Shown: piece by piece, positions 1 to 8,058 of the stretch
How the letters are laid out: each line of letters opens with the position of its first letter
Numbering within the stretch: the first letter of the stretch is position 1
Source: Anaerosporobacter sp031551385
GTDB taxonomy: Bacteria; Bacillota; Clostridia; Lachnospirales; Lachnospiraceae
Length of the DNA stretch: 18,916 nucleotides
Direction: 5' to 3'
NCBI RefSeq assembly: GCF_031551385.1
Contig: NZ_JAVBNS010000067.1
Coordinates: forward strand, 1-18,916
The notes under the pieces: model-generated
The model's database searches: none
What the model was told of the DNA's origin: nothing
Seen by the model: only the letters and a program-made list of their open reading frames with translations
Made by a program: the position numbers and the translations under genes

Positions 1-2298
1 TGGACACTCACGGAATGAATTCTTACCGATTACCGTTACATTGTTTCCAATTGTTGCTTTCTTGATATTCTTATTTTGATAGAAAGCTTTCTCACCGATT
101 GCTGTTACATCGTATTCAATACCTTTGTATTTTGCTGTTTCTGGAACATTCACTGTTGTAACTGTTTTACCTTTTGCTACACCTGTTAATGTTACTGTTC
201 CAGTACCGTCAAAACTATCATCTGTGATGATATATGTATAATTTCCTGCTGTAAATGTCGTACCTTTCTTTGCTACAACTTTTACTGTTGCATACGCTGA
301 TTTTGTATTATCTTCTTTGGAAGTAGCTTTTACTATAATGCTTGTTGCTTTTTCATCTTTTCCAACTGTTAATACGCCATCTGCACTTACTACCGTACTG
401 CTTGATGTATTGCCTTCTACTGACCATGTAACATCCTTAGATGCATCTTCTGTTCCAATTACTTTTGCTGTGAAACTCTTTGTTTTTCCTTGGATTACTG
501 TTACTACAGAAGGGGTTACTCTTACCATATCAACTGCTGAGATTACTACTGGTTCTGCTTCTGTTGTTTCAGTTGGTATTGTGCTTGGTGTTGGATCTGG
601 TGTCGATGTGCTCTTATCCGTAACAACACAATTTGCATCTACTGTTTCTGCAAGAGCATCTTTCGTAATCTTATCTGTGTTTCCACTTACTCCTGTTCCT
701 GACCATGTATAATTATTATTTCCTGATCCTACTACAGTAATTATAAGCTTTTTACCACCTAATACTACCGTTCCACTTGTAATCTCTGTAGAATCATACG
801 TTGCACTTATTGTTGAACCTTTCGCACTTCCTTCATCGCTAACAGCAAATTTTATGGTATAGAAATCCAATGTATCATTGACTGCCACTGCATCAGTTTT
901 ATTTATTACCCTTCCTGTATCTACATCATCAATACAAATAGAATATACTCCTTCTAGAACATCTACAAATACCCAAGTTCCATTATTATTTGCCCCTGTC
1001 TTTGTTGAATCCCCTTTTTTCAATGAAACTCTTTTTCCACTTGAAGTATAACTATTCCCATCTACACTTTCAACAATAGCAACCGTACTTGACATAAGCT
1101 TATAATTTGCACAAAATGTCACATCCCTACCAGCAGAAAGCATTTCATAAGTTATTGAAGAATTCGTAAGATTATCAATAGCACTAGTATCGCTACCTTC
1201 CCATTCACTAAATTCAAATCCTGTCTTTGGCTCCTCTGTAATTGAAAAATTAGTTACTGAATTCGGTATGATATAGACACTTCCTGCATAATATAAATTT
1301 GCTGTAACTGTGATTGTTCCATTTGGAACAGTTACCGTTGATAAACGCTTACAAGCATTAAATGCCGTATTATCAATGCTAACTATGTTAGATTGTATTG
1401 TTACCTCATTCAAACTTCCACATTTTTCAAATGCACTTGCACCAATACTTGTTACTTTTTCTGGTATTTCTACATTTCTGAAACCAGTCGCAGTAAACGC
1501 ATACTTTCCAATACTCGTTACTCCTTCTGGTATTTCTATTGTTCCTAAAAAATTACAACCATAAAATGTATAGTCTTCAATAGTTGTTACTCCTTTTGGG
1601 ATTTCTATATTTCTCAAAAAGATGCAACTTCTAAATGCACCACTTCCAATACTTGTTACTCCCTCTGGTATCTCTATCTCTTCTAAACTGCTACACCAAA
1701 AAAATGTACTCGGTTCAATACTTGTTACCCCTTCTGGTATCGTTACTTTTCTCAAACTGCTACATTGATAGAATGCAGCTTCTCCAATACTTGTTACACT
1801 TTCTGGTATCGTTACTTCTCTCAAACTGCTACATTCATAGAATGCCTCTTCTCCAATACTTGTTACACTTTCTGGAATTGTTACTTCTTCCAAACTGCTA
1901 CACCCAGCAAATGCATTCGATTCAATACTTGTTACACTTTCCGGAATTATTACCTCCTCTAATTTGATGCAGTAATAAAATGCTTGATTTCCAATTTTTT
2001 TTATGCCATCACGCATCTCTACTGATCTTACCTCTGCTTTTGCAATTTTTGTGTCACGCCTCCAAGCAGTCACTCCATTATCTGTTGCTATTGTCAACTT
2101 CTTTGTGTCCGTGTCAAAGGAATAACCATCACTTGTAAGATCTCCTATTTCTTCCGCATGAGCCATCTTACCATTCGGCACTACTATCGTAATAACCAAC
2201 AACAATGCCAACATAAAAATCCACTTAATATTACTTGTATACCCTTCTTTTATCTGTCCCCAATGCTTCGTTCTTACTTCATTTTCTCTTAGCTTCAT
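1..2298 (-). CDS. BspA-like leucine-rich-repeat surface protein, C-terminus beyond window
   Basis: The reading frame is open from an ATG at 2298 to the window edge (766 codons, no stop), so the C-terminus is missing. The start has AGGAGG eight bases upstream. Residues about 26-41 are a hydrophobic signal segment (WIFMLALLLVITIVVP), with a likely cleavage site after AHA at 46-48, so the protein is secreted. Residues about 85-315 are LRR_5/BspA repeats of the form SLxEVTIPESVTSIGxxAFxxC. They are followed by an InlB B-repeat-like stretch (FEFSEWEG, about 353-400), a beta-rich region, a Thr/Pro linker (about 560-585), a Big_2/Ig-like domain (about 586-678) and the start of a second LRR block (VTAIGEKAF, then IGNNVTVIGKNSFREC). 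BspA-like proteins are typically surface adhesins or recognition proteins; the ligand cannot be predicted. It lies 28 bp downstream of the receiver-like gene with no terminator between, so the two are probably co-transcribed. Confidence 0.9.
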   Translation of the reverse strand, partial: MKLRENEVRTKHWGQIKEGYTSNIKWIFMLALLLVITIVVPNGKMAHAEEIGDLTSDGYSFDTDTKKLTIATDNGVTAWRRDTKIAKAEVRSVEMRDGIKKIGNQAFYYCIKLEEVIIPESVTSIESNAFAGCSSLEEVTIPESVTSIGEEAFYECSSLREVTIPESVTSIGEAAFYQCSSLRKVTIPEGVTSIEPSTFFWCSSLEEIEIPEGVTSIGSGAFRSCIFLRNIEIPKGVTTIEDYTFYGCNFLGTIEIPEGVTSIGKYAFTATGFRNVEIPEKVTSIGASAFEKCGSLNEVTIQSNIVSIDNTAFNACKRLSTVTVPNGTITVTANLYYAGSVYIIPNSVTNFSITEEPKTGFEFSEWEGSDTSAIDNLTNSSITYEMLSAGRDVTFCANYKLMSSTVAIVESVDGNSYTSSGKRVSLKKGDSTKTGANNNGTWVFVDVLEGVYSICIDDVDTGRVINKTDAVAVNDTLDFYTIKFAVSDEGSAKGSTISATYDSTEITSGTVVLGGKKLIITVVGSGNNNYTWSGTGVSGNTDKITKDALAETVDANCVVTDKSTSTPDPTPSTIPTETTEAEPVVISAVDMVRVTPSVVTVIQGKTKSFTAKVIGTEDASKDVTWSVEGNTSSSTVVSADGVLTVGKDEKATSIIVKATSKEDNTKSAYATVKVVAKKGTTFTAGNYTYIITDDSFDGTGTVTLTGVAKGKTVTTVNVPETAKYKGIEYDVTAIGEKAFYQNKNIKKATIGNNVTVIGKNSFRECP
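1380..2040 (-). repeat. Tandem 69-bp repeats encoding 23-residue LRR_5 units
   Basis: About ten units are visible. The codon pairing with the conserved V of the SVTSI motif recurs at + strand positions 1384, 1453, 1519, 1588, 1657, 1726, 1795, 1864, 1933 and 2002. The spacing is 69 bp except for one 66-bp step. Units around 1726-1933 are nearly identical at DNA level, sharing CAATACTTGTTACACTTTC, while those toward 1384 and 2002 are degenerate. This suggests recent unit duplication in the middle of the array. Confidence 0.85.
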
Positions 2299-2326
2299 AA
2301 TCCATTCCTCCTTATGATTTCGTAAA

Positions 2327-2713
2327 TTAAAATTGTAATGAATCTCTGCCTACAACTTTATATGGTTCATGTTCCATAAATTCACGTAATGCAGATTTAG
2401 TTACAGGACTTTCAATTAAAGTAAATTCACTTTCGCCTTCATAGATATCCCATTCATCAAATTCTTCGCGTGTTGCCATTAGAACGGTATGCAAATTGGG
2501 ATTTCGTGATTTTATCAGCTCGGTAAGCTTTAGTCCATCCACTTTCATCATAAGCTTTGTGAATAAAACATCCACTGAGTTGTTAATCCCAAACCTCCCT
2601 GCCATAAATGCGTCGTGTGTATATTCAACAATATCATTCGGATACACATGGCGTAGATTTCGTACAAGCTCCCATAATTGATCAGGGTCATTATCTACCA
2701 CAAGAATCACCAT
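2327..2713 (-). CDS. Receiver-like (pseudo-receiver) protein lacking phospho-acceptor Asp
   Basis: This is a 128-residue stand-alone protein with a CheY-type receiver pattern. It begins MVILVVDNDPD, with acidic residues at 7 and 9, and has a beta3 segment VDVLFTKLMM, a VDGLKL turn, beta4 NLHTVLMAT and an ending LIESPVTKSAL. In the neighbouring true response regulator the aligned sites are D53 and K101; here they are K53 and S102. T81 and P103 are kept. Phosphorylation at the usual site is therefore not possible, and no output domain follows. The frame is open further upstream to a TTG at 2797, but ATG 2713 has an excellent GGAGGTGA site and is preferred. The gene has its own extended -10 promoter, and the LRR surface-protein gene follows 28 bp downstream. 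It may act as a protein-interaction module; function unknown. Confidence 0.75.
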   Translation of the reverse strand: MVILVVDNDPDQLWELVRNLRHVYPNDIVEYTHDAFMAGRFGINNSVDVLFTKLMMKVDGLKLTELIKSRNPNLHTVLMATREEFDEWDIYEGESEFTLIESPVTKSALREFMEHEPYKVVGRDSLQF

Positions 2714-2765
2714 AAAATCACCTCCATGAATGGGTGTTATTCTTCCTTGCATATGTCTTGTGTTC

Positions 2766-2774
2766 ATTATAACA
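2766..2774 (-). promoter_or_regulatory. Extended -10 promoter for the receiver-like/LRR unit
   Basis: On the minus strand the sequence reads TGTTATAAT (TGn plus a consensus TATAAT), about 50 bases upstream of the ATG at 2713. No good -35 lies at 17 bases. TTGTCA motifs occur 9 and 20 bases upstream, so the extended -10 probably carries the promoter. Confidence 0.5.
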
Positions 2775-2801
2775 ACCCCATGACAAACTGGTGACAAATC
2801 G

Positions 2802-2832
2802 AAAGCCCGATTTTTTAAAAAAATCAGGCTTT
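2802..2832 (-). terminator. Terminator-like hairpin after the response regulator
   Basis: An inverted repeat pairs AAAGCCCGATTTTTT with AAAAAATCAGGCTTT. On the minus strand the only imperfection is a G-U pair. It lies about 70 bases downstream of the response-regulator stop and just upstream of the next promoter. The T-run after the stem is better on the plus strand, so it may work in both directions. Confidence 0.55.
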
Positions 2833-2903
2833 TTTGAAAAAATATTTTGTTTTTTTATGTTTTCCTGGATTTACTGCTCTAGGGTGCGTCTGAAAATTGC
2901 TTT

Positions 2904-3689
2904 TTAAACATTCCCTAGCTTCCCCTCTGTAAACATCGCCCAACTATAGTTGGTCATATATTCACCATGGTAACTGTTGACAGCTGATACGTAACCTTTC
3001 TCATAATCATAAAAATCACAGACAAAATTTGAAACATCAACGGAGTAGAAACCTTTCTGCTTTAAAAACAGATTGTCTATCCCTGCTTTTAATAACGTTT
3101 GTTCTAGTTCCGTAATCAAGATATGAAGATGGGACTGCATACTTCTTGAGTATGGTTCATCTTCCCATAGAATCGCAGCAAGCTCCTTCTTGCTTACATT
3201 TACACCTTTTCGGTCTACAAGATACGCTAAGATCTCTTTCGATTTTGGACGCTTAAAGTTAATTGGTTTTCCATCTAGGAAAACTTCAAAGTTTCCAAAA
3301 CATTGAATCCGAACGCCCTCCTCTTCCTGCTTTATCGGATAACGTAGGGAATCAAGCTCATTTGCAACCTGCTCTGCATCAATTGGCTTTAAGATATAGC
3401 CCGAAGCCTTGATACGCAATGCTTCTAACGCATATTCATCGTAACCTGTAACAAATATAATATTCGTATTTCCATAGATTTCTTTCAGCCTTTTCGCAAG
3501 GATAAGACCATTTATCTCATTCATCTCGATATCTAAGAAGGCAATATCTACTCTATTCTCTTTTGCATAGGCAAGAGCTTCATCAGCATACAGAAAGCTT
3601 GCCAAAGTTGCTGATTGTTCCCTATTGTTTAATGCACGCTCAATGGCATTCAGCGCAGATTGTTCATCATCAACAGCTATCATGTTCAT
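2904..3689 (-). CDS. Response regulator, receiver plus SARP/OmpR-type DNA-binding output
   Basis: This 261-residue cytoplasmic transcription factor has an intact receiver domain at about 1-120: acidic pair D7-D8, phospho-acceptor D53 in FLDIEM, T81 in FVTGYDEY, and K101-P102 in YILKP. A Trans_reg_C winged-helix region follows at about 130-215 (IQCFGNFEVFLDGKPINF; RPKSKEILAYLVDRKG), then a short stretch resembling a shortened bacterial transcriptional activator domain (YHGEYMTNYSWAMFTEGKL). The ATG overlaps the TGA of the kinase gene (ATGA), so translation is coupled, and AAGGGGGT lies upstream within the kinase gene. The preceding kinase is its obvious partner. Targets are unknown; the MacB-like transporter upstream is a candidate. 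A second ATG two codons in is a possible alternative start. Confidence 0.9.
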   Translation of the reverse strand: MNMIAVDDEQSALNAIERALNNREQSATLASFLYADEALAYAKENRVDIAFLDIEMNEINGLILAKRLKEIYGNTNIIFVTGYDEYALEALRIKASGYILKPIDAEQVANELDSLRYPIKQEEEGVRIQCFGNFEVFLDGKPINFKRPKSKEILAYLVDRKGVNVSKKELAAILWEDEPYSRSMQSHLHILITELEQTLLKAGIDNLFLKQKGFYSVDVSNFVCDFYDYEKGYVSAVNSYHGEYMTNYSWAMFTEGKLGNV

Positions 3690-4978
3690 TCGTATTTACC
3701 CCCTTGCTTCGGTATCTCAATTATAGATTTTGTACCTTTATCAATTTCACTTTCAATTGTAAGACTTCCGCCACACATCGTCATAATTCTATTACGTACA
3801 TTAGCGATTCCGTTATGGCTTCGTTCCTCACTAAATGGTTTTTCCATATCAAATCCAACTCCATCATCCGAAACAATAATATAGTAGCAATCCGATGTTT
3901 CCTCTGTCCGTATCGTAATCGTTCCACCATCTCGTTTTTTCGTTACACCATATCGTACTGCATTCTCAACAATCGGTTGTAATGTAAGAACGGGAAGCAT
4001 AAAACTTTCTGTTCCTATATCATATACAATTCGTAATCTCTCGCGAAAACGTAATTCCTCCAAGCGAAGATATTGTTTTGTATGCGCTAACTCTTTACTA
4101 AAAAGAATCAGCTCCTTTTGAGAAAGGGAATCCATATTTCCTCGAAGATATTTTGAAAAATCCAAAATCGCTCTATGGGCAACCTCTTGGTCTTCAAAAA
4201 CCAAATCATCAATGGTAGCAAGTACATTATATAAGAAATGTGGTTGAATTTGACTTAGCATGATTGCAATGCGTTTTTCCGTTAGTTCTGCTTCCTTTAA
4301 ACGCATCTCGTGTATTAACTCCATCTGTATATTCACGTATATTAAAGCAGTGGTAAAAGATGCGCCAAATAATGCTATATATAGACCTGGAATCATCACT
4401 TCAAGTGCCGAACATATAATAGGGGCAATCAGATACAGTATTAACGATACTTCCTCCCGTGCTCTCAGAAACTTAGCGTAGCGTATTATAATACCCATAG
4501 AAATAAGTATAACAAATACAAAACTAATCTCCCAGAACCAAAACATTGGCCGCCTTACATAAGTATTGTATTCATCAGGTCTAATCGATAACTCTATTAA
4601 AAATGCAATAACGCACATCAATACGGTTACTGCACCAATGGCTGACAGTATTTTAAACGGTTTTTTTGATACCGTTGTCTTGATACGCAGATATTCATAA
4701 AGATACCATGCATAGATAACAATCTGAAATCCACCGATAGAATAGCTTATGCTATCCAAAATCCGAACCCAAATATTAGACGAAGAACCCGCATATCCTG
4801 TCACCAATGCAATAACCAGATCCAGTAGAAAGTATAGAAAAATAGAAACTACAAGCCCAAAAAACCAAAAATGTACCCGCTCTTTCAATCGTAAAGATAG
4901 CACGGATAAAATTAGTATAAGAATAATAGCTCCAAATGCACATAAATTAAGTTCAAGGCTAATTGTTTGTGCCGTCAT
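3686..4978 (-). CDS. LytS/YehU-type membrane sensor histidine kinase
   Basis: This is a 430-residue membrane kinase. The N-terminal half (about 12-215) has about six or seven hydrophobic segments, for example AIILILILSVLSL near 17-29 and VVSIFLYFLLDLVIALV near 43-59. There is little extracytoplasmic sequence, so the signal is probably sensed in or at the membrane. A short coiled region leads to a His_kinase (PF06580-type) block SQIQPHFLYN, with the phosphorylated His at 247. The HATPase_c domain has its N-box in VENAVRYG (N339), G1 in DDGVGFD (371-377) and G2 at HNGIANVRNRI (388-398). All catalytic elements look intact. The start has GGGGGGTGA six bases upstream and a clear promoter. It is coupled to the response regulator by a 4-bp overlap. 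The stimulus is unknown; cell-envelope stress is inferred from the neighbours only. Confidence 0.92.
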   Translation of the reverse strand: MTAQTISLELNLCAFGAIILILILSVLSLRLKERVHFWFFGLVVSIFLYFLLDLVIALVTGYAGSSSNIWVRILDSISYSIGGFQIVIYAWYLYEYLRIKTTVSKKPFKILSAIGAVTVLMCVIAFLIELSIRPDEYNTYVRRPMFWFWEISFVFVILISMGIIIRYAKFLRAREEVSLILYLIAPIICSALEVMIPGLYIALFGASFTTALIYVNIQMELIHEMRLKEAELTEKRIAIMLSQIQPHFLYNVLATIDDLVFEDQEVAHRAILDFSKYLRGNMDSLSQKELILFSKELAHTKQYLRLEELRFRERLRIVYDIGTESFMLPVLTLQPIVENAVRYGVTKKRDGGTITIRTEETSDCYYIIVSDDGVGFDMEKPFSEERSHNGIANVRNRIMTMCGGSLTIESEIDKGTKSIIEIPKQGGKYE

Positions 4979-5011
4979 TTACTTCACCCCCCAAGAAACT
5001 GCATTATCTAT

Positions 5012-5040
5012 ATTATATTTCTTTTATCAGACAAAAGCAA
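5012..5040 (-). promoter_or_regulatory. Promoter of the kinase/response-regulator operon
   Basis: On the minus strand a -35 TTGCTT (5035-5040) is followed after exactly 17 bases by a consensus -10 TATAAT (5012-5017). It sits 34 bases upstream of the kinase ATG and directly beyond the terminator of the ABC transporter gene, so the two-component system is transcribed separately. Confidence 0.75.
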
Positions 5041-5042
5041 CA

Positions 5043-5086
5043 AAAGACCAAAGAAAAGCGACTATTTTCACTTTCCTTTGGTCTTT
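5043..5086 (-). terminator. Rho-independent terminator of the MarR/ABC operon
   Basis: Outer arms AAAGACCAAAG and CTTTGGTCTTT pair perfectly. The inner arms GAAAGTGA and TCGCTTTT extend the stem to about 19 bp with two G-U pairs and a six-base loop. The minus-strand product continues TTTTGTTGCTTTTG. It starts about nine bases after the TAG of the transporter gene. Confidence 0.85.
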
Positions 5087-5094
5087 ATTGCATC

Positions 5095-7458
5095 CTATTC
5101 TGAACGTAATGCTTCTACTGCGTCTTTCTTTGATGCCATCTTTGCTGGTACGTGTCCACCGATAACAGTTAAGATGGTACTTACAACAACTAGCATAATT
5201 GCATGTGTTGGTTGAAGTGTTGCTACATTCTCTAATCCTGTCATATCAAGTAATACCGAGTTGATTGGGATTGTTAGTAACCATGCAATAATGATTCCAA
5301 GTACACCAGAGAATACACCTAATATAAATGTTTCTGCATCGAATACTCGTGTAATATCTTTCTTTCTAGCTCCAAGTGCTCTTAATACACCAATTTCCTT
5401 TGTTCTCTCTAATACAGATGTATACGTAATAATACAAATCATAATTAAACTTACTACTAATGAAATTGCTGCAAATGCAACTAATACAATTGTAATTGCA
5501 TCCATAATACCACTTGTCATACTTGACATCGTTCCTGCCATATCCATATAGACAATCGCATCATCAGAGTCTTTTCCTTCGTTAAATGCATCTAAGTATG
5601 CAAGTACGGCATCTTTGTTTTCAAATGTTTCTGGGTATACCATAATGATATAAGGAATTGATGTTCCACCAAGGTATCCTAAGAATTGTGATTTTGCTGT
5701 TTCGTCTATAAATGCTTCCATTGACATTACATTATAATCACTGCTTTCCTGCTCTTTCACAATTGCGGATTCTTTGTTTAAATCAATTAATTTTCCTGCT
5801 AACTCATCACTATAGGCAATACCAGTTGATAGTAAACCGATTGTTACCGTTGATTTTTGTCTTACTACTGCAGAGATTTTGATTGTGATTGCATCTTCTG
5901 CCTTATACATTGCTTCATAATCATTACCTGGTAAGTAGTTACCCATATCTGTTTTTACATAGTAATCATCGTTTGGTATAATCTTTATCTCTGTTCCAAC
6001 AATATCTTTTAGGTCTATGGATTCCACATCTGTTGTGTCATATCCTAATGCTGTCATAATATTTTGTGCTACACGATTCTTTTCATCAATAACTAAAACA
6101 ACTTCATTGTCGTTTGCTGGATATGCGCCTTCTAGTACATCATAGCATTTTTCAAGGTAAGATTGGCTGTCATCTGCTAATTGTTTTGGATAAGAAGACA
6201 ATCCCATTGACATGGTTGCGGAAGATGTCATCGCTGTCATCATGTTATCACTTGATGAACCTGCTGATAAGCTAACTGGTACGATACCATTCTCTGTGTC
6301 TCTTACCATGTTAAGACCAACTAGTCTTGTATATCCTACACTTCCACAGATTTCTTTATCTATGTTTTTAAGGTAATCCATGAATTCGTCATTGAATACA
6401 TTCGTATGTAACATCGTATTCTCATCTGGGTTATACAGATATACTTTATCTGTATCCTCGAATTCCGCTGTTCCCTTCATTACTGCTTCTCTATCTTCTG
6501 CTAACTTTCGCATCGTCTCTTCATCAATCTGCTGCGTTGTTTGCGAGATGATAATTGGCATATCTGCCATGGCATCGGATTGGAACTGTAGAATCTGTTC
6601 TTTAAATCCTGATGATAAACTTAATATAACTGCAATACCGATAATACCGATACTTGAGGCAAATGCTGTTAGGAATGTTCTTCCCTTCTTCGTCTTTAAG
6701 TTATTAAGGGATAACCCTAATGCTGTCTTGAATTTCATTGCCGTCTTTTTCAGATGGAATTGATCTTCTTTCGGTCTTTCAATATGAGGATTGGTATCAT
6801 CGATAATCTTACCATCTTGGAAACGAATGATTCTGTCTGCATATTCCTCTGCTAATTCAGGGTTATGCGTAACCATGATAACAAGTCTGTCTCCTGCTAC
6901 CGACTTTATCAAATCCATGATTTGAATACTGGTAGCGGTATCAAGTGCTCCTGTTGGTTCATCACATAGAAGGATTTCTGGGTCATTGGCAAGTGCTCTT
7001 GCTATCGCAACCCTTTGCATCTGTCCACCTGATAATTGGTTTGGCTTCTTATGTAGATGGTCTTTTAGTCCAACTTGCTCTAATACTTCAATGGCTCTTT
7101 TATGTTTCTGTTCTCTTGATACTCCACTTAATGTCATACCAAGTTCAACATTTTCAACAATACTTAGATGCATAATTAAGTTATAACTTTGGAATATGAA
7201 TCCAACGGAATTGTTTCTATAAGCATCCCAATCATTTGTTTTAAAATCTTTTGTCTTCTTACCTTTAATTACAAGGTCACCTGAATCATATTGATCAAGC
7301 CCACCTATCATATTTAAACATGTTGTCTTTCCTGATCCACTTGTACCTAATATTGCTACAAATTCTCTTTCTCTAAATGCTACACTAATATCATTTAGTG
7401 CCACCGTTTCAACATCACCTACGTGATACACTTTTCGTATGTTCTTTAACTCTAACAT
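5095..7458 (-). CDS. MacB-like ABC transporter, fused ATPase and FtsX-type permease
   Basis: This is a 787-residue fusion. Residues 1-230 form an ATPase of the LolD/MacB class: Walker A GTSGSGKT (38-45), Q-loop Q90, signature LSGGQ (142-146), Walker B ILLCDEPTG (162-170) and H-loop H198. The permease begins with a hydrophobic segment at about 265-283, then a large extracytoplasmic domain of about 360 residues. The C-terminus has three hydrophobic segments with the FtsX pattern (ERTKEIGVLRALGARKKDI). This four-helix MacB-like topology is typical of mechanotransmission transporters for peptides, lipoproteins or antibiotics rather than classical exporters. The start is clear, with AGGAGG six bases upstream. 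The gene begins nine bases after the MarR stop, so it is co-transcribed and probably MarR-controlled. Substrate unknown; drug or antimicrobial-peptide efflux is inferred from context. Confidence 0.93.
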   Translation of the reverse strand: MLELKNIRKVYHVGDVETVALNDISVAFREREFVAILGTSGSGKTTCLNMIGGLDQYDSGDLVIKGKKTKDFKTNDWDAYRNNSVGFIFQSYNLIMHLSIVENVELGMTLSGVSREQKHKRAIEVLEQVGLKDHLHKKPNQLSGGQMQRVAIARALANDPEILLCDEPTGALDTATSIQIMDLIKSVAGDRLVIMVTHNPELAEEYADRIIRFQDGKIIDDTNPHIERPKEDQFHLKKTAMKFKTALGLSLNNLKTKKGRTFLTAFASSIGIIGIAVILSLSSGFKEQILQFQSDAMADMPIIISQTTQQIDEETMRKLAEDREAVMKGTAEFEDTDKVYLYNPDENTMLHTNVFNDEFMDYLKNIDKEICGSVGYTRLVGLNMVRDTENGIVPVSLSAGSSSDNMMTAMTSSATMSMGLSSYPKQLADDSQSYLEKCYDVLEGAYPANDNEVVLVIDEKNRVAQNIMTALGYDTTDVESIDLKDIVGTEIKIIPNDDYYVKTDMGNYLPGNDYEAMYKAEDAITIKISAVVRQKSTVTIGLLSTGIAYSDELAGKLIDLNKESAIVKEQESSDYNVMSMEAFIDETAKSQFLGYLGGTSIPYIIMVYPETFENKDAVLAYLDAFNEGKDSDDAIVYMDMAGTMSSMTSGIMDAITIVLVAFAAISLVVSLIMICIITYTSVLERTKEIGVLRALGARKKDITRVFDAETFILGVFSGVLGIIIAWLLTIPINSVLLDMTGLENVATLQPTHAIMLVVVSTILTVIGGHVPAKMASKKDAVEALRSE

Positions 7459-7467
7459 AACTTCCTC

Positions 7468-7926
7468 CTATTCCTCACTTGCTATTGTCGTATCGTACAT
7501 CAGTTTCAAAACCTCTTTTACGGCTAATACTCCTTCTGCGATACGATTCAACTTACTAGGCTCAATATCTTCTAATACACAGCCTTTTCTTGCTGATTCT
7601 GCCTTAACATCTTCAATTGCTTGTTTTCCCTTATCGGTTAATGCAAGTTTCACCACTCGTTCGTCTGACGCATTGCGCTCTCGCGTTAAATACCCTACAC
7701 TTTCAAGTTTCTTGCAGACAACGGAGCAATTTCCTTGCTTTATTCCAAGGCACTTCGCAACATCTCCAATTGAATTTGTATTCCCACTATACACCAATAA
7801 CAATATAAGTCCTTGTAGCCTTGTTAACCCTACGGGCTGAAATACCTGCTCTATTACCTTCTCCGCATAGATCTGTATCTCATGATAATTACTTAATATT
7901 CCCATCATATATTCATGCATATCCAT
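7468..7926 (-). CDS. MarR-family transcriptional regulator
   Basis: This is a 152-residue winged-helix regulator of normal MarR length. The DNA-binding region is about 52-100: helix-turn-helix SIGDVAKCLGIKQGNCSVVC, then the wing RNASDERVVKLALTDKGK with the family's D-x-R pattern. Flanking helices would form the dimer interface. The start at 7926 has GAGGTG; an in-frame ATG two codons later is less well placed. It heads a two-gene operon with the MacB-like transporter, the usual arrangement for a ligand-responsive repressor of an efflux system. A perfect 19-bp palindrome overlaps the -10 box of its promoter, so autorepression is likely. Cysteines at 59, 67 and 71 lie near the recognition region, but redox sensing is only a possibility. 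Confidence 0.92.
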   Translation of the reverse strand: MDMHEYMMGILSNYHEIQIYAEKVIEQVFQPVGLTRLQGLILLLVYSGNTNSIGDVAKCLGIKQGNCSVVCKKLESVGYLTRERNASDERVVKLALTDKGKQAIEDVKAESARKGCVLEDIEPSKLNRIAEGVLAVKEVLKLMYDTTIASEE

Positions 7927-7940
7927 TTCATCACCTCATT

Positions 7941-7959
7941 TATATATGATTCATATATA
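7941..7959 (-). promoter_or_regulatory. Palindromic operator, probable MarR site
   Basis: TATATATGATTCATATATA is a perfect palindrome with 9-bp arms around one central base. It begins 15 bases upstream of the MarR ATG and overlaps the -10 box. A second, imperfect palindrome (ATGAATATATTGAT on the minus strand, one mismatch) lies in the -35/-10 spacer. The size and position fit a MarR dimer site blocking RNA polymerase. Confidence 0.75.
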
Positions 7960-7985
7960 ATATAATCAATATATTCATTTGTCAA
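7957..7985 (-). promoter_or_regulatory. Promoter of the marR/ABC operon
   Basis: Consensus -35 TTGACA (7980-7985), a spacer of exactly 17 bases, and -10 TATTAT (7957-7962) on the minus strand. The strong promoter and overlapping palindrome indicate a repressible operon. Confidence 0.8.
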
Positions 7986-8058
7986 CGGAGTTTATAGTTT
8001 ATTAATACTCTTCTAATGGTTCTATAAGATTTTTTCTTGTATGCTTCAATGCTATATA

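Noticed and set aside
1635..1967. Plus-strand open frames with a repeating leucine/tyrosine-rich pattern
   Set aside because: They are antisense shadows of the tandem LRR repeats on the minus strand; the periodicity is inherited from the 69-bp units.
2711..2797. Upstream extension of the receiver-like gene to 2797
   Set aside because: The upstream start is TTG without a ribosome binding site and would overlap the promoter; ATG 2713 has GGAGGTGA.
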